Shown here piece after piece: positions 1 through 7,859 of a DNA stretch of 14,525 nucleotides. The stretch is from assembly GCA_947037905.1 (NCBI GenBank), contig CAMQUX010000017.1, positions 1 through 14,525 on the forward strand, given 5' to 3'. The notes under the pieces were generated by a model. It ran no database searches, was not told where the DNA came from, and worked only from the letters and a program-made list of their open reading frames with translations. Positions within the stretch are counted from its first letter, which is position 1, and each line of letters opens with the position of its first letter. The position numbers were made by a program, and so were the translations under genes. Source of the DNA: an uncultured Desulfovibrionaceae bacterium. GTDB lineage: Bacteria; Desulfobacterota; Desulfovibrionia; Desulfovibrionales; Desulfovibrionaceae.

Positions 1-1029
1 AAGGAATAAAAGCCCTTGGGGACCAAATGACCACTGCTCATAATTAGCTGATGAAAAGCCCGTGGTTGTTAAGATAGAGGCTACTTGAAACGAGGCATAT
101 CGCAAGGCTTCACCAATACTTCCGTACTTATAATAAGATGAAAATGTTAAATAAAGAGTTATAATGAGCGTTATTGTTGCAAAAACTTTCATATAAAAAT
201 GAAATTCTTGATCTTTAAAGAGTTCTGTTGCTTTGTTGTTGGTGAAAAAGAAATAGAGAGAGAAGTTTACACCTGCTATAATCATAAAAATAGTTGTTAC
301 TATATCTATATAACTGCTATCATAAAAAGCTATAGACACATTTTTTGTAGAAAAACCACCAGTTGCCATGGTAGAAAAAGAATGACATATAGCATCAAAT
401 AAAGGCATATCGCCAAATATATATAATGATATTTGCAGTGCTGTGAAAAAAAGATATACTTTCCAAAGAGATGCAGCTGTATCTTGAATACGTGGTTTAA
501 GCTTATCAGGTGATGGGCCTGGTACTTCTGCTTTATACAGTTGCATTCCACCAATTCCTAAAAATGGTAGTATTGCTAAAGATAAAACAATTATACCCAT
601 TCCGCCAAGCCAGTGGCTAAGGCTTCGCCAAAAAAGTATACTTTTAGGTAGGATTTCTACATTAGAAAATATTGATGCTCCAGTTGTTGTGAAACCAGAA
701 ACTGATTCAAAAATAGCATCTGCAAAAGTAATATTTAATACTGATGTCGAAAAGTAAAAAGGGAGTGCCCCAAATAGACTAGCAAACATCCAACCAATAC
801 CAACTATTGCTAAGCCTTCTCGATGTGTTAGTACCATTTCAGACTTTTTTCGCGCGCGAAAAAAAAGAAAAAGACTTAAACCCACAAATAAAGTGAGTAA
901 GCCTGAGTATAAAAAAGTATGACTAAAACCATCTTTGTAATAAATAGATACAAGAAATGGAAGAATCATAATACTTGCTATCCAAACAAGAAGAGCCCCT
1001 ACAATATAACCAATTGACGCTATTCGCAT
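1..1029 (-). CDS. trkH: TrkH-family potassium uptake membrane protein, 3' end cut off by window edge
   Basis: This is the ion-conducting inner-membrane subunit of the Trk K+ uptake system, gated by the TrkA protein encoded just upstream. I translated it from the reverse strand: 343 codons are open from the ATG at 1029 to base 1 with no stop. TrkH proteins are usually about 480 residues, so roughly 140 C-terminal residues and the fourth pore loop are missing. Three selectivity-filter loops are visible, each with its key glycine: SGFTTTGAS (residues 111-119, G117), STMATGGFST (219-228, G224) and LTTTGFSSANY (320-330, G324). RSLSHWLGGMGI (135-146) follows the first loop, as expected for the family. 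Hydrophobic helices lie near residues 5-30, 40-57, 72-95 and 140-160. The start lies three bases after the trkA stop, and the GGAG of its ribosome site is inside the last trkA codons, so the genes are probably translationally coupled. Family assignment is very secure. Confidence 0.96.
   Translation of the reverse strand, partial: MRIASIGYIVGALLVWIASIMILPFLVSIYYKDGFSHTFLYSGLLTLFVGLSLFLFFRARKKSEMVLTHREGLAIVGIGWMFASLFGALPFYFSTSVLNITFADAIFESVSGFTTTGASIFSNVEILPKSILFWRSLSHWLGGMGIIVLSLAILPFLGIGGMQLYKAEVPGPSPDKLKPRIQDTAASLWKVYLFFTALQISLYIFGDMPLFDAICHSFSTMATGGFSTKNVSIAFYDSSYIDIVTTIFMIIAGVNFSLYFFFTNNKATELFKDQEFHFYMKVFATITLIITLYLTFSSYYKYGSIGEALRYASFQVASILTTTGFSSANYEQWSFGPQGLLFL
845..864. repeat. Perfect 20-bp palindrome T6-(CG)4-A6 inside trkH
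   Basis: Six T, four CG dinucleotides and six A form a perfect palindrome; the A run continues to 866. It encodes the positively charged cytoplasmic loop FFRARKKS near residues 56-63 of TrkH. Eight consecutive G/C bases of alternating CG stand out against the AT-rich surroundings. The charged loop explains the protein side, but codon choice alone did not require the palindrome. Confidence 0.7.
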
Positions 1030-1032
1030 ATA

Positions 1033-2400
1033 TTAAAAGAACTCCATTTTTACATCTAAAGCAGATTCAACATCATTTATTGTACTTTTTGTACATAAAA
1101 TAAGTAAATGATCATTTGCCTCTATTCTTGTTGCACCTGTTGGGATTATTATTTCTTTTCCACGTTTAAAGCATAAAATTAAGATATCTGATGGAAAATG
1201 AATGTCTTTTATAAGTCTGCCTGTGATGCTTGATTTTTCTTGTGCTATAGCTTCTAAAACTTCAACATCTTCTGTGCCAAGTGTGGTACTTGCGACTACT
1301 TTTCCTCGTCTTACGTATTGTAATAAAGAATTAATTGCAGATAAACGAGGTGAAACTAGATGATCAATACCAATGCTATGAATTATTGGCATATAACCAA
1401 AATTATTAATACGAGTAATTGTCATTTTAGCACCAAGATTTTTACCAAGTAAGCATGACAATATATTTGTTTCATCATCTCCTGTTACTGATATAATCAT
1501 ATCAATCCCAGCAATATTTTCTTCACGTAATAAGTCTTGATCTCTTCCATCTCCGTGAAGAACAATGGTTTTATTTAAAGTATCAGCTAACTCTAAGCAA
1601 CGAGTTTTACTTTGTTCAAGAAGTCGAACATGATAATTCTTTTTTTCTAGTTTTTCAGCAAGCTTACTACCAATTGCACCACCGCCAACTATTAAAATAT
1701 TTTGGGCTGGTGGTTCTGCTACGCCAAAAAAGTTTAAAATATTCTTAATATTTTTTTTCTCACAAGCAAAATATACTGTATCTTTGCTTTGAATAAAATC
1801 CGTTCCTTTTGGGATAATGCGTTTATGATTGCGGATAATCGCTGCCATAATAAAAGAAATACCAATTTTTTCCCGTAGTTCAGCAATGGATAGCCCATTT
1901 ATTGGTGAATTTTCAGGTAAATGTAAGCCAACAACGCTCATTTTTCCATCAACAAATTCTTTAATAGATAAAGCTCCAGGTGATTCGAGGATACGAGTTA
2001 TCGACTCTATAATCTCCTCATCAGGATTTATTACTTTATTGATTCCAAATACAGTAAGTTCTTCTAGTATATTTTTTGAGTATGATGTAAATTCTTTGCT
2101 TCTTACTCGAACAAGTTTTGTTATTTGAGGATTTAATGCATTAGTAAAACTACAAGCAAGTAGGTTAGATTCATCGCTATTAGTAACTGCTAGCAGAATA
2201 TCTGAATATTCTATCCCTGCATCTTTTAGAATGGCAGGACTACAGCCCGAGCCAACTATTATTTGTGCATCGCAATGTTCTGATACTCGGCGTAAAGCTT
2301 CCGGATTTTTATCTATTACAACAACTTCTTTATGTTCAAAAGAAAGGCGTAATGCAATTTGAAAACCGACTTCACCTGCCCCTACAATAATTATTCGCAA
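1033..2400 (-). CDS. trkA: TrkA, NAD-binding regulatory subunit of Trk potassium transporter
   Basis: TrkA is the cytoplasmic gating protein of the Trk system; it binds nucleotide and assembles on the TrkH pore. The 455 residues are two tandem RCK units, the usual TrkA length. The first Rossmann domain begins IIIVGAGEVG (GxGxxG at 7-12) with acidic D30 ending the second strand. The second begins ILIVGGGAIG (239-244) with E262 in the equivalent place, followed by LHGDGRD (281-287). RCK_C-type segments follow each Rossmann fold, near residues 140-215 and 365-450. The start codon is TTG, supported by a ribosome site AAAGGGG (complement of 2408-2414) seven bases upstream and by the standard MRIIIVGAGEVG N-terminus. 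It precedes trkH by three bases and has its own promoter candidate at 2438-2466. No defect is seen. Confidence 0.96.
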   Translation of the reverse strand: MRIIIVGAGEVGFQIALRLSFEHKEVVVIDKNPEALRRVSEHCDAQIIVGSGCSPAILKDAGIEYSDILLAVTNSDESNLLACSFTNALNPQITKLVRVRSKEFTSYSKNILEELTVFGINKVINPDEEIIESITRILESPGALSIKEFVDGKMSVVGLHLPENSPINGLSIAELREKIGISFIMAAIIRNHKRIIPKGTDFIQSKDTVYFACEKKNIKNILNFFGVAEPPAQNILIVGGGAIGSKLAEKLEKKNYHVRLLEQSKTRCLELADTLNKTIVLHGDGRDQDLLREENIAGIDMIISVTGDDETNILSCLLGKNLGAKMTITRINNFGYMPIIHSIGIDHLVSPRLSAINSLLQYVRRGKVVASTTLGTEDVEVLEAIAQEKSSITGRLIKDIHFPSDILILCFKRGKEIIIPTGATRIEANDHLLILCTKSTINDVESALDVKMEFF

Positions 2401-2437
2401 AAGAGTTCCCCTTTAATACATATATAAATACCTTTTA

Positions 2438-2466
2438 TTTATATCGAGACTAGCTCATTTCTGCAA
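2438..2466 (-). promoter_or_regulatory. Sigma70-type promoter for trkA-trkH
   Basis: On the reverse strand TTGCAG (complement of 2461-2466) is followed after exactly 17 bases by TATAAA (complement of 2438-2443). Transcription would start near 2431, giving a leader of about 30 bases that contains the AAAGGGG ribosome site. It lies between the rpsT terminator and trkA, where a promoter is expected. Predicted from sequence only. Confidence 0.65.
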
Positions 2467-2564
2467 GATTTTTTTAAACTTTCTTTCTCTGTAAACATGA
2501 TAAGTTACATCATTTAGCTTATTATGAAATAATAAATAGATAAAATAAGTTATAAATTTTGAAT

Positions 2565-2596
2565 AAAAAAAAACCTACATTACGTAGGTTTTTTTT
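2565..2596 (-). terminator. Intrinsic terminator after rpsT (possibly bidirectional)
   Basis: A 7-bp stem AACCTAC / GTAGGTT (2572-2578 and 2584-2590) with a 5-base loop lies 15-45 bases past the rpsT stop. The A run at 2565-2573 becomes a U tract on the minus-strand transcript. A T run on the other side (to 2596) would let it work on the plus strand as well. It separates rpsT from the trkA promoter. Confidence 0.85.
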
Positions 2597-2610
2597 AAAG
2601 TTATATTTAA

Positions 2611-2880
2611 CTAAGCTGCTGTTATTTTATTAATAGCATATTGTAATCTTGATATACTTCTTGCTGCTGTTTTAGCATGAATAATACTTTTATTCGCTGC
2701 TCTATCTAAAGCTGAAGTTGCAGCAACTAGTGCTTCTTGTGCTTCGCTTTGATTATTTGCAACAACTGCAGCTCTAACAGCTTTTACACAGTTTCTTATA
2801 CGAGTTTTTACAGAACGATTGATTGCACGTCTTTTAAGACTTTGACGATGACGTTTTAATGCTGATTTATGATTCGCCAA
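2611..2880 (-). CDS. rpsT: 30S ribosomal protein S20
   Basis: S20 is a small, basic, all-helical protein that binds 16S rRNA and helps assemble the 30S subunit. The 89 residues begin MANHKSALKRHRQSLKRR, the typical S20 N-terminus, and continue with Lys/Arg-rich helices, KAVRAAV (33-39) and an alanine-rich C-terminus; the length is normal. The start codon is TTG. No ATG lies in the right place, and AGGAG (complement of 2887-2891) is six bases upstream, so the start is well fixed. The E. coli gene also begins with UUG, which is part of S20 translational autoregulation; the same control here is inference. The gene has its own promoter (2945-2973) and terminator (2565-2596), so it can be expressed independently of glyS upstream. 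Confidence 0.97.
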   Translation of the reverse strand: MANHKSALKRHRQSLKRRAINRSVKTRIRNCVKAVRAAVVANNQSEAQEALVAATSALDRAANKSIIHAKTAARSISRLQYAINKITAA

Positions 2881-2944
2881 AATGAACTCCTACTATTTTC
2901 TTATTATTGTTATATTTGCAAGGATTATCTCCTCGAATTAGTAT

Positions 2945-2973
2945 TTAATATAACACTCTTTTTTTCATGTCAA
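2945..2973 (-). promoter_or_regulatory. Consensus-like sigma70 promoter for rpsT
   Basis: On the reverse strand a perfect TTGACA -35 (complement of 2968-2973), a 17-base spacer and TATTAA -10 (complement of 2945-2950) sit directly after the glyS stop at 2991. The predicted start near 2938 gives a leader of about 58 bases before the UUG of rpsT. This is the best promoter match in the window and fits strong ribosomal-protein expression. Confidence 0.8.
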
Positions 2974-2990
2974 GTAAATTATTGAAAAAA

Positions 2991-5063
2991 TTATACTTGT
3001 AATGCATCAAAATCTGCAAGTTGCTGTAAACATTCATATATTGATTGTAATAATCCAAGACGATTGAGTCTTCGATCTTCTTCTGGGCAATTGACCATTA
3101 CCGCATCAAAAAAGGCATCTATACTTGGACGAATTGTCCATAACTCTTGAAAAAGTTCTTCATAATTATTTAATAAAAGTTTTTCATTAAAGCTTTTTTC
3201 CATATTATTATAAGCTTGAGCAAGATTTCTCTCTTCTTCTTTTTCAAAAAGGCTTGTCGAAAAACCACTTTTAATTGTAGTTTCTTTTCGTACTATATTT
3301 GCAACCCTTTTAAATGTAAGCACGGAGTTTTCAAAATCTTTCCCAAAGCTAAATTTTTCTAAAGCCTCAATTCGTCTGCTTAGAGCATAAATATTATCAA
3401 AACCAGCTCCAAGTGCTGCGTCTACCACTTTAGAGGATATATTTTGTCCTATAAAATATGCTCGTAAACGTTGTTCAAAAAATCCGAGAAGTTTTTCAAA
3501 GGCTTCTTGTTCGGAAAGTTTTCCTTTTACCGTACTATAATTTGCAAGAGCTTTTTCTATCAGCTCTTTTAATCCAAGAGATGATTTTTGTTCTAAAAGA
3601 ATTCGCACTATTCCAAGAGCTGCTCTACGAAGTGCGTATGTATCATTTGCTCCAGTTGGGATACGTCCTAGTATGAAGCATCCTGTTAGTGTATCTATTT
3701 TATCTGCTATAGAGAGTAATGAGCCAGCTTTTGTGCTTGGAACTGGGCTATTTACTCCACTTGGCAAGTATTGTTCTTTTAAAGCACATGATATAAGTTC
3801 AGAATAGCCTTTTTGTTCTGCATAAATACCGCCCATTATACCTTGCAAGCTATCAAATTCTTTGACCATTTCTGATACTAAATCTGCCTTAGATAATAGA
3901 CCTAGACCTAAGATATCTTTTGCACTCACTTGAAAATTACTAGAAAATACTTGGCAAAGAGTTTCAATTCTCTCCCCTTTTTTAGCCATAGAGCCAAGTT
4001 CATAAAGAAATATTACTTTTTCTAATTTTTCTTGCCAAAGAGCAAAGGTACTTTTTGTATCTGCCTGCCAAAAGAATTCAGCGTCTGCTAAACGAGCTTT
4101 TAAAACTCGCTCCCAGCCTTTTTTTGCAATGGATAAATCTTCTGCGTCAATATTTAAAACTGTGAGAAAATATGGAAGAAGTTTGCCATTTTTATCTGCT
4201 ACACCAAAACTTTTTTGGTGTTCTTCCATGCTTGTTAAAAGAACCTCTGATGGAATAGAAAGATATTTTTCATCTATTGAGCCTAGAAGTGGAACAGGAT
4301 ATTCCACAAGATTCATGACTTCTTCTAATAGTCCATCGTTCCAAATAATTTCTCCACCTATTTCTTTTGCAAGCTTATTTCCACCATTAACTATGAGTTC
4401 TGCACGTTTTTCAGGGTTAAGGATAACCTTTCCTTCCCCTTCTAATATACTAAAGTAGCTACAAGAATCTTTTATTGTGAGCTCTCCTGTGCTTAATACT
4501 CGGTGCCCTAAACTTTTGTTTGAGGAGCTAATACCTGCAAGTTCAAAAGGGATTATTTTATCATCTAAAAGAGCAATAATCCAACGAATTGGACGTGCAA
4601 AAAGAAAATCTTCATTACTCCATTTCATTTTTTTAGGGAATGAAATATTTTTAATTACTTGTTCACAGATTTTTGGAAGAATAGAAGCTGTATCCTCACC
4701 ACCTACGATTTTATTGCAGGATAAATACTCACCTTTATTTGTTGTGAGAATTTTTATATCATCTTTTGTAGCTTGGCAACTTTTTAGAAACCCTTCTCCA
4801 GCTTTTGTTAAATTTCCAGAATCGTCAAAGCCTATATGCTTAGCTGGCCCTTGAATGAGCTCTTCTTTTTTTGCCTGTTTGTCACTTATACCTTTTACAA
4901 TAACACACAAGCGTCGAGGTGTTGCAAAGCTTGTAAGTTCTGCATGGTCAATCATTGCATCTTCTAAATATTTTTTAAACAAGTCTTTAGATTCTGCCAT
5001 GAGATTTTTTATAAAACGAGCAGGAAGCTCTTCAATACCGATTTCTAATAAAAATACTGACAT
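2991..5063 (-). CDS. glyS: Glycyl-tRNA synthetase beta subunit
   Basis: GlyS is the large beta subunit of bacterial-type two-subunit glycyl-tRNA synthetase. It carries the tRNA-recognition parts and works with the GlyQ catalytic subunit encoded upstream. The 690 residues match the family length. Conserved stretches include FLLEIGIEELPARF (4-17), ATPRRL (47-52), FLFARPIRW (153-161), HRVL (187-190), LTSMEEHQKSF (276-286), KARLADAEFFW (322-332), SIADKIDTLTGCFILG (451-466) and YALRRAALGIVRIL (476-489). The C-terminal part (about 580-685), with FFDAVMVN (651-658) and RLNRLGLL (665-672), looks like the DALR-type anticodon-binding domain. The ribosome site before the ATG is weak (AGAAAG, about eight bases away). 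The gap after glyQ is 83 bases without a clear terminator, so expression probably depends on glyQ transcription. No lesion is visible. Confidence 0.97.
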   Translation of the reverse strand: MSVFLLEIGIEELPARFIKNLMAESKDLFKKYLEDAMIDHAELTSFATPRRLCVIVKGISDKQAKKEELIQGPAKHIGFDDSGNLTKAGEGFLKSCQATKDDIKILTTNKGEYLSCNKIVGGEDTASILPKICEQVIKNISFPKKMKWSNEDFLFARPIRWIIALLDDKIIPFELAGISSSNKSLGHRVLSTGELTIKDSCSYFSILEGEGKVILNPEKRAELIVNGGNKLAKEIGGEIIWNDGLLEEVMNLVEYPVPLLGSIDEKYLSIPSEVLLTSMEEHQKSFGVADKNGKLLPYFLTVLNIDAEDLSIAKKGWERVLKARLADAEFFWQADTKSTFALWQEKLEKVIFLYELGSMAKKGERIETLCQVFSSNFQVSAKDILGLGLLSKADLVSEMVKEFDSLQGIMGGIYAEQKGYSELISCALKEQYLPSGVNSPVPSTKAGSLLSIADKIDTLTGCFILGRIPTGANDTYALRRAALGIVRILLEQKSSLGLKELIEKALANYSTVKGKLSEQEAFEKLLGFFEQRLRAYFIGQNISSKVVDAALGAGFDNIYALSRRIEALEKFSFGKDFENSVLTFKRVANIVRKETTIKSGFSTSLFEKEEERNLAQAYNNMEKSFNEKLLLNNYEELFQELWTIRPSIDAFFDAVMVNCPEEDRRLNRLGLLQSIYECLQQLADFDALQV

Positions 5064-5146
5064 AATATTTACTTTCTATTTTTTAAAGGGTTATAAAATG
5101 AAAAACTCATAATTATTATTTGTGTCCTCAATCTATCTTATTAGTC

Positions 5147-6022
5147 TTATGAAAAGTAAGATAACATTGGAAAATTGAGTTCTGTTCTTTGTTCCAGATA
5201 TAATCGTGCAATCTGAGATGCTAAATGTCGTACTCTGCTGATGTATCCAGCACGTTCTGTAATGGATATTGCTCCCCTTGCATCTAAAAGATTAAAGCTA
5301 TGAGAGCATTTTAAGCAGTAGTCATATGCAGGCCAAGGAAGACCTTTATCGCAAAGACTTTGGCATTCTTTTTCATAGCTTATAAATAATCCTAGCAACA
5401 TTTCTGCGTTGCTTTCTTCAAAATTATACTTAGATTGCTCTACTTCATTTTGATGATAAATATCTTTATAAGTAACATGTTCATTCCACATAAGGTCATA
5501 AACACATTCTTTTTCTTGTAAATACATACAAAGACGCTCTAAGCCATATGTGAGCTCAACACTTATAGGAGATAAATCAATACCGCCCACTTGTTGAAAG
5601 TAGGTAAACTGACTAACTTCCATACCATTGAGCCAAACTTCCCAACCAAGTCCCCATGCACCAAGTGTTGGAGATTCCCAGTCATCTTCTACAAAACGAA
5701 TATCTTGTTGTTTTGGATTTATTCCTAACATTTCTAAACTTTCAAGATATAATTCTTGTACATTGAGAGGTGATGGTTTTAAAATTACTTGGAACTGATA
5801 AAAATGTTGTAATCTATTGGGATTTTCTCCATATCCACCATCAGTTGGGCGTCGTGAAGGTTCTACATACGCAACTTTCCAAGGTTCTTTTCCTTGAACA
5901 CGAAAAAATGTTGCAGGGTTAAAAGTTCCAGCGCCACATTCAATGTCTATTGGTTGCATAATAGCACAACCTTGTGCTGCCCAAAAAGATTGTAATTTTA
6001 ATATTAAATCTTGAAAATACAT
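5147..6022 (-). CDS. glyQ: Glycyl-tRNA synthetase alpha subunit
   Basis: GlyQ is the class II catalytic subunit that activates glycine with ATP and, together with GlyS, charges tRNA-Gly in the cytoplasm. Diagnostic stretches, numbered from the upstream ATG at 6034, are EPSRRPTDGGYGENPNRLQH (58-77, motif 2 region), FVEDDWESPTLGAWGLGWEV (114-133), FTYFQQVGG (143-151) and motif 3 ELTYGLERL (160-168). C-terminal HSFNLLDARGAIS (245-257) is also typical. Two in-frame ATGs are available. I prefer the one at 6022 (291 residues), because GGAG (6029-6032) lies six bases before it; the one at 6034 (295 residues) has no good ribosome site. The gene sits 65 bases after recO in the same direction. The function is certain; only the start is open. 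Confidence 0.96.
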   Translation of the reverse strand: MYFQDLILKLQSFWAAQGCAIMQPIDIECGAGTFNPATFFRVQGKEPWKVAYVEPSRRPTDGGYGENPNRLQHFYQFQVILKPSPLNVQELYLESLEMLGINPKQQDIRFVEDDWESPTLGAWGLGWEVWLNGMEVSQFTYFQQVGGIDLSPISVELTYGLERLCMYLQEKECVYDLMWNEHVTYKDIYHQNEVEQSKYNFEESNAEMLLGLFISYEKECQSLCDKGLPWPAYDYCLKCSHSFNLLDARGAISITERAGYISRVRHLASQIARLYLEQRTELNFPMLSYFS

Positions 6023-6028
6023 ACTAGG

Positions 6029-6032
6029 CTCC
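6029..6032 (-). promoter_or_regulatory. Ribosome binding site deciding the glyQ start
   Basis: GGAG on the reverse strand lies six bases before the ATG at 6020-6022 and inside the codons that follow the alternative ATG at 6032-6034. That upstream ATG is preceded only by AT-rich sequence, so the shorter protein is favoured. Confidence 0.6.
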
Positions 6033-6087
6033 ATATTTCAATATAAGTATAGATATGAGATGTTTATTTTGTTTTATAAAAATATTT

Positions 6088-6864
6088 TTATATGTTTTTA
6101 GTAATATTTTGTTTCGTATTATAAATATAAGATAAATCTAAATGCGCCTGAGAGTATGCATCTATTATACGCATAAGCTCTTGTTTTTTATCATAAGCAA
6201 TGTGTAAATCTTTCCAGTCTAGCGGACGATGTGTGCATATCCATACTAGGTTTTCTAATTGTTCTCTGTTTATTAAGAAATATGTGATTCTTTCATAAGG
6301 ATTTTTTTCCTTATATGAGTTTAAACATTTTTCACAAAAAAGACTACCTGCGTTGCTTATAAAAAAAAGTTTTCTTTCACCTGTAGCTGAACAGTTGCTG
6401 CAGCTAGTAAAATCTACTGCATAGCCTTGTTCGAACGTATAAAGTAAACGAAAATAAAATGGAAAATCTTGCCACTGTGAAGGATTTTCTTCTAATGCAA
6501 AGAGTGTTTCTTTAAGAAGAGTATAACATTCTTCTGCACCAAGAAAGCCCGTATGTATTTTTTCTACAAAACGAATGCAGTACATAGCAACACCTAGTAG
6601 GTGTCTTTGTTGTTTGAGGGGACTAAAACCATGGATGAGACTTGTTTCGGTTGCTACGATATAAGTTTTATTGCGATTTTCTTCAAAAGAGGCGAGCACT
6701 AAATGTATAGAATCTAAACAACCAAAAAAGCGTTTATGGCTTTTTCTTCCTCCAAAAGCAAATGCTGTGCTTACTCCTTGCGTTGCAGAAAGATAGCGTA
6801 TCCAGACATCATATTCACGAAAATTTCCTGTTTTTAAAAGGATAACTTGTTCTGTATTTTTCAT
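6088..6864 (-). CDS. recO: DNA repair protein RecO
   Basis: RecO loads RecA onto SSB-coated single-stranded DNA with RecR in gap repair. The protein begins MKNTEQVILLKTGNFREYDVWIRYLS, an OB-fold N-terminus. It then has FAFGGRKSHKRFFGCLD (about residues 35-51), a form I associate with Desulfovibrio-type RecO. A zinc-binding pattern of two CxxC pairs (CSNC at 155-158, CEKC at 177-180) sits in the C-terminal helical part. Length is 258 residues from the ATG at 6864, normal for RecO. The frame is open upstream to a TTG at 6912 and an ATG at 6909, which would add 15-16 residues (FFLFYKDYQNTKKF) absent from the usual N-terminus. None of the candidate starts has a good ribosome site, so the start rests on homology. 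It lies between the rodZ-like gene and glyQ. Confidence 0.9.
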   Translation of the reverse strand: MKNTEQVILLKTGNFREYDVWIRYLSATQGVSTAFAFGGRKSHKRFFGCLDSIHLVLASFEENRNKTYIVATETSLIHGFSPLKQQRHLLGVAMYCIRFVEKIHTGFLGAEECYTLLKETLFALEENPSQWQDFPFYFRLLYTFEQGYAVDFTSCSNCSATGERKLFFISNAGSLFCEKCLNSYKEKNPYERITYFLINREQLENLVWICTHRPLDWKDLHIAYDKKQELMRIIDAYSQAHLDLSYIYNTKQNITKNI

Positions 6865-6923
6865 AAATTTTTTTGTATTCTGATAGTCTTTGTAGAATAA
6901 AAAAAACATCAAAATTTATTTTC

Positions 6924-6953
6924 GAATATCCGTCATTTACGGATATTCTTTTT
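6924..6953 (+). terminator. Perfect hairpin between rodZ-like gene and recO, U tract on plus strand
   Basis: GAATATCCGT (6924-6933) and ACGGATATTC (6939-6948) form a perfect 10-bp stem with a 5-base loop, followed by five T on the plus strand. Read in the direction of the surrounding minus-strand genes, the stem comes four bases after the rodZ-like stop codon, but the sequence after it is only mildly U-rich. It looks like a terminator in the plus direction. For the genes it may instead be a weak terminator, attenuator or mRNA end-stabilising stem. The structure is certain; its role is not. Confidence 0.55.
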
Positions 6954-7839
6954 AGCTAGAAAATTTTAAAGTTTTAACGCTTCCAATTTTGAAATTTAAA
7001 GGAAGTTCTTCATCGTTCATTAAGATTTTTACTCCGCCTGCATTTCCAAGTCGTAACCACAAGTCATCTTTAAAGTTAAGAGAGAAAGATTTTTCTGGTG
7101 TTAATAAAAACCATTTTATATTTCCATCTTTTTGCTGATATTCGAACCAAACTTCTTCATCATTTTTGCTCATGAGTGTAATATCAGTTGTACCATTTCT
7201 TTTCTTCATGGTTTTTATTATTTGTGACGCCTTAGATGGAAAACGCTTTTGTGTTTTTTCTGCTTCAGGACTTTTTTCTGCTTCAATTTTAGGACTTGCT
7301 AACTCTAAAGCTTCTGCTTGCATTTCTGGATCTTCTGCATCATTTTCAGATACTTCATCTATTGTATTTATTGTCTCCATAGTGTTTATATCATCAACTG
7401 GAGTGAGTTCAATAATATCTTCTTCTTTAAGGTAAGATTCATCATCTGGAGAACTTAAGGAAAATATAAGTACTACAAAAAGAAGAATAGATATAGTTAT
7501 GGCACTTAAAATGAGATGTTTTTTAGTGATTGTCTCAAAAAAAGAAGGTGTTGACTGTTCTGCGTATTCACGAAAAGAACAACATTGTTCTCTTTCTGGT
7601 GTATACCAATACTCAATTTGTGTTAAATAATCTTCTAGGTTTTCGAGTTTTAAAAATTTACCATAAGTTCTAGCAAAACCTTTTGCATATACAGGAGGAG
7701 GAAGTTGGTCATCATCGCCTTCTTCTAACGCAATAAGAACATTTCGATTTATACATGTAGCTTGAATTACGGTATCTAAAGAAATATTTTTTTTCTCTCT
7801 TTGTGTGCGTAATAAATTTCCAAATTCTTCTAATTGCAT
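6952..7839 (-). CDS. rodZ: RodZ-like membrane protein with helix-turn-helix domain
   Basis: RodZ is a bitopic membrane protein that links MreB filaments to the cell-wall elongation machinery. The 295 residues show the RodZ plan. An N-terminal cytoplasmic helix-turn-helix (about 5-75) carries YAKGFARTYGKFLKL (51-65), matching the RodZ F/Y-x-[KR]-G-[YF]-x-R-x-Y motif. One membrane helix follows (about 108-128). A Glu/Asp-rich linker (131-195) then leads to a beta-rich periplasmic domain (about 215-295) containing WLRLGNAGGVKILMN (261-275), typical of the C-terminal DUF4115-type domain. The start is supported by AAGGAA (7846-7851) six bases before the ATG. It follows the SurA-like gene by 20 bases. 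I see no mreB in the window, so RodZ function is inferred from architecture. It could be annotated only as a helix-turn-helix domain protein. Confidence 0.85.
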   Translation of the reverse strand: MQLEEFGNLLRTQREKKNISLDTVIQATCINRNVLIALEEGDDDQLPPPVYAKGFARTYGKFLKLENLEDYLTQIEYWYTPEREQCCSFREYAEQSTPSFFETITKKHLILSAITISILLFVVLIFSLSSPDDESYLKEEDIIELTPVDDINTMETINTIDEVSENDAEDPEMQAEALELASPKIEAEKSPEAEKTQKRFPSKASQIIKTMKKRNGTTDITLMSKNDEEVWFEYQQKDGNIKWFLLTPEKSFSLNFKDDLWLRLGNAGGVKILMNDEELPLNFKIGSVKTLKFSS

Positions 7840-7859
7840 GTGATTTTCCTTATAAAATA

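Noticed and set aside
2909..2930. Tiny leader frame (TTG-CAA-ATA-stop) after GAGGAG upstream of rpsT
   Set aside because: Three codons with a non-ATG start are expected by chance in AT-rich sequence; nothing else supports a leader peptide.
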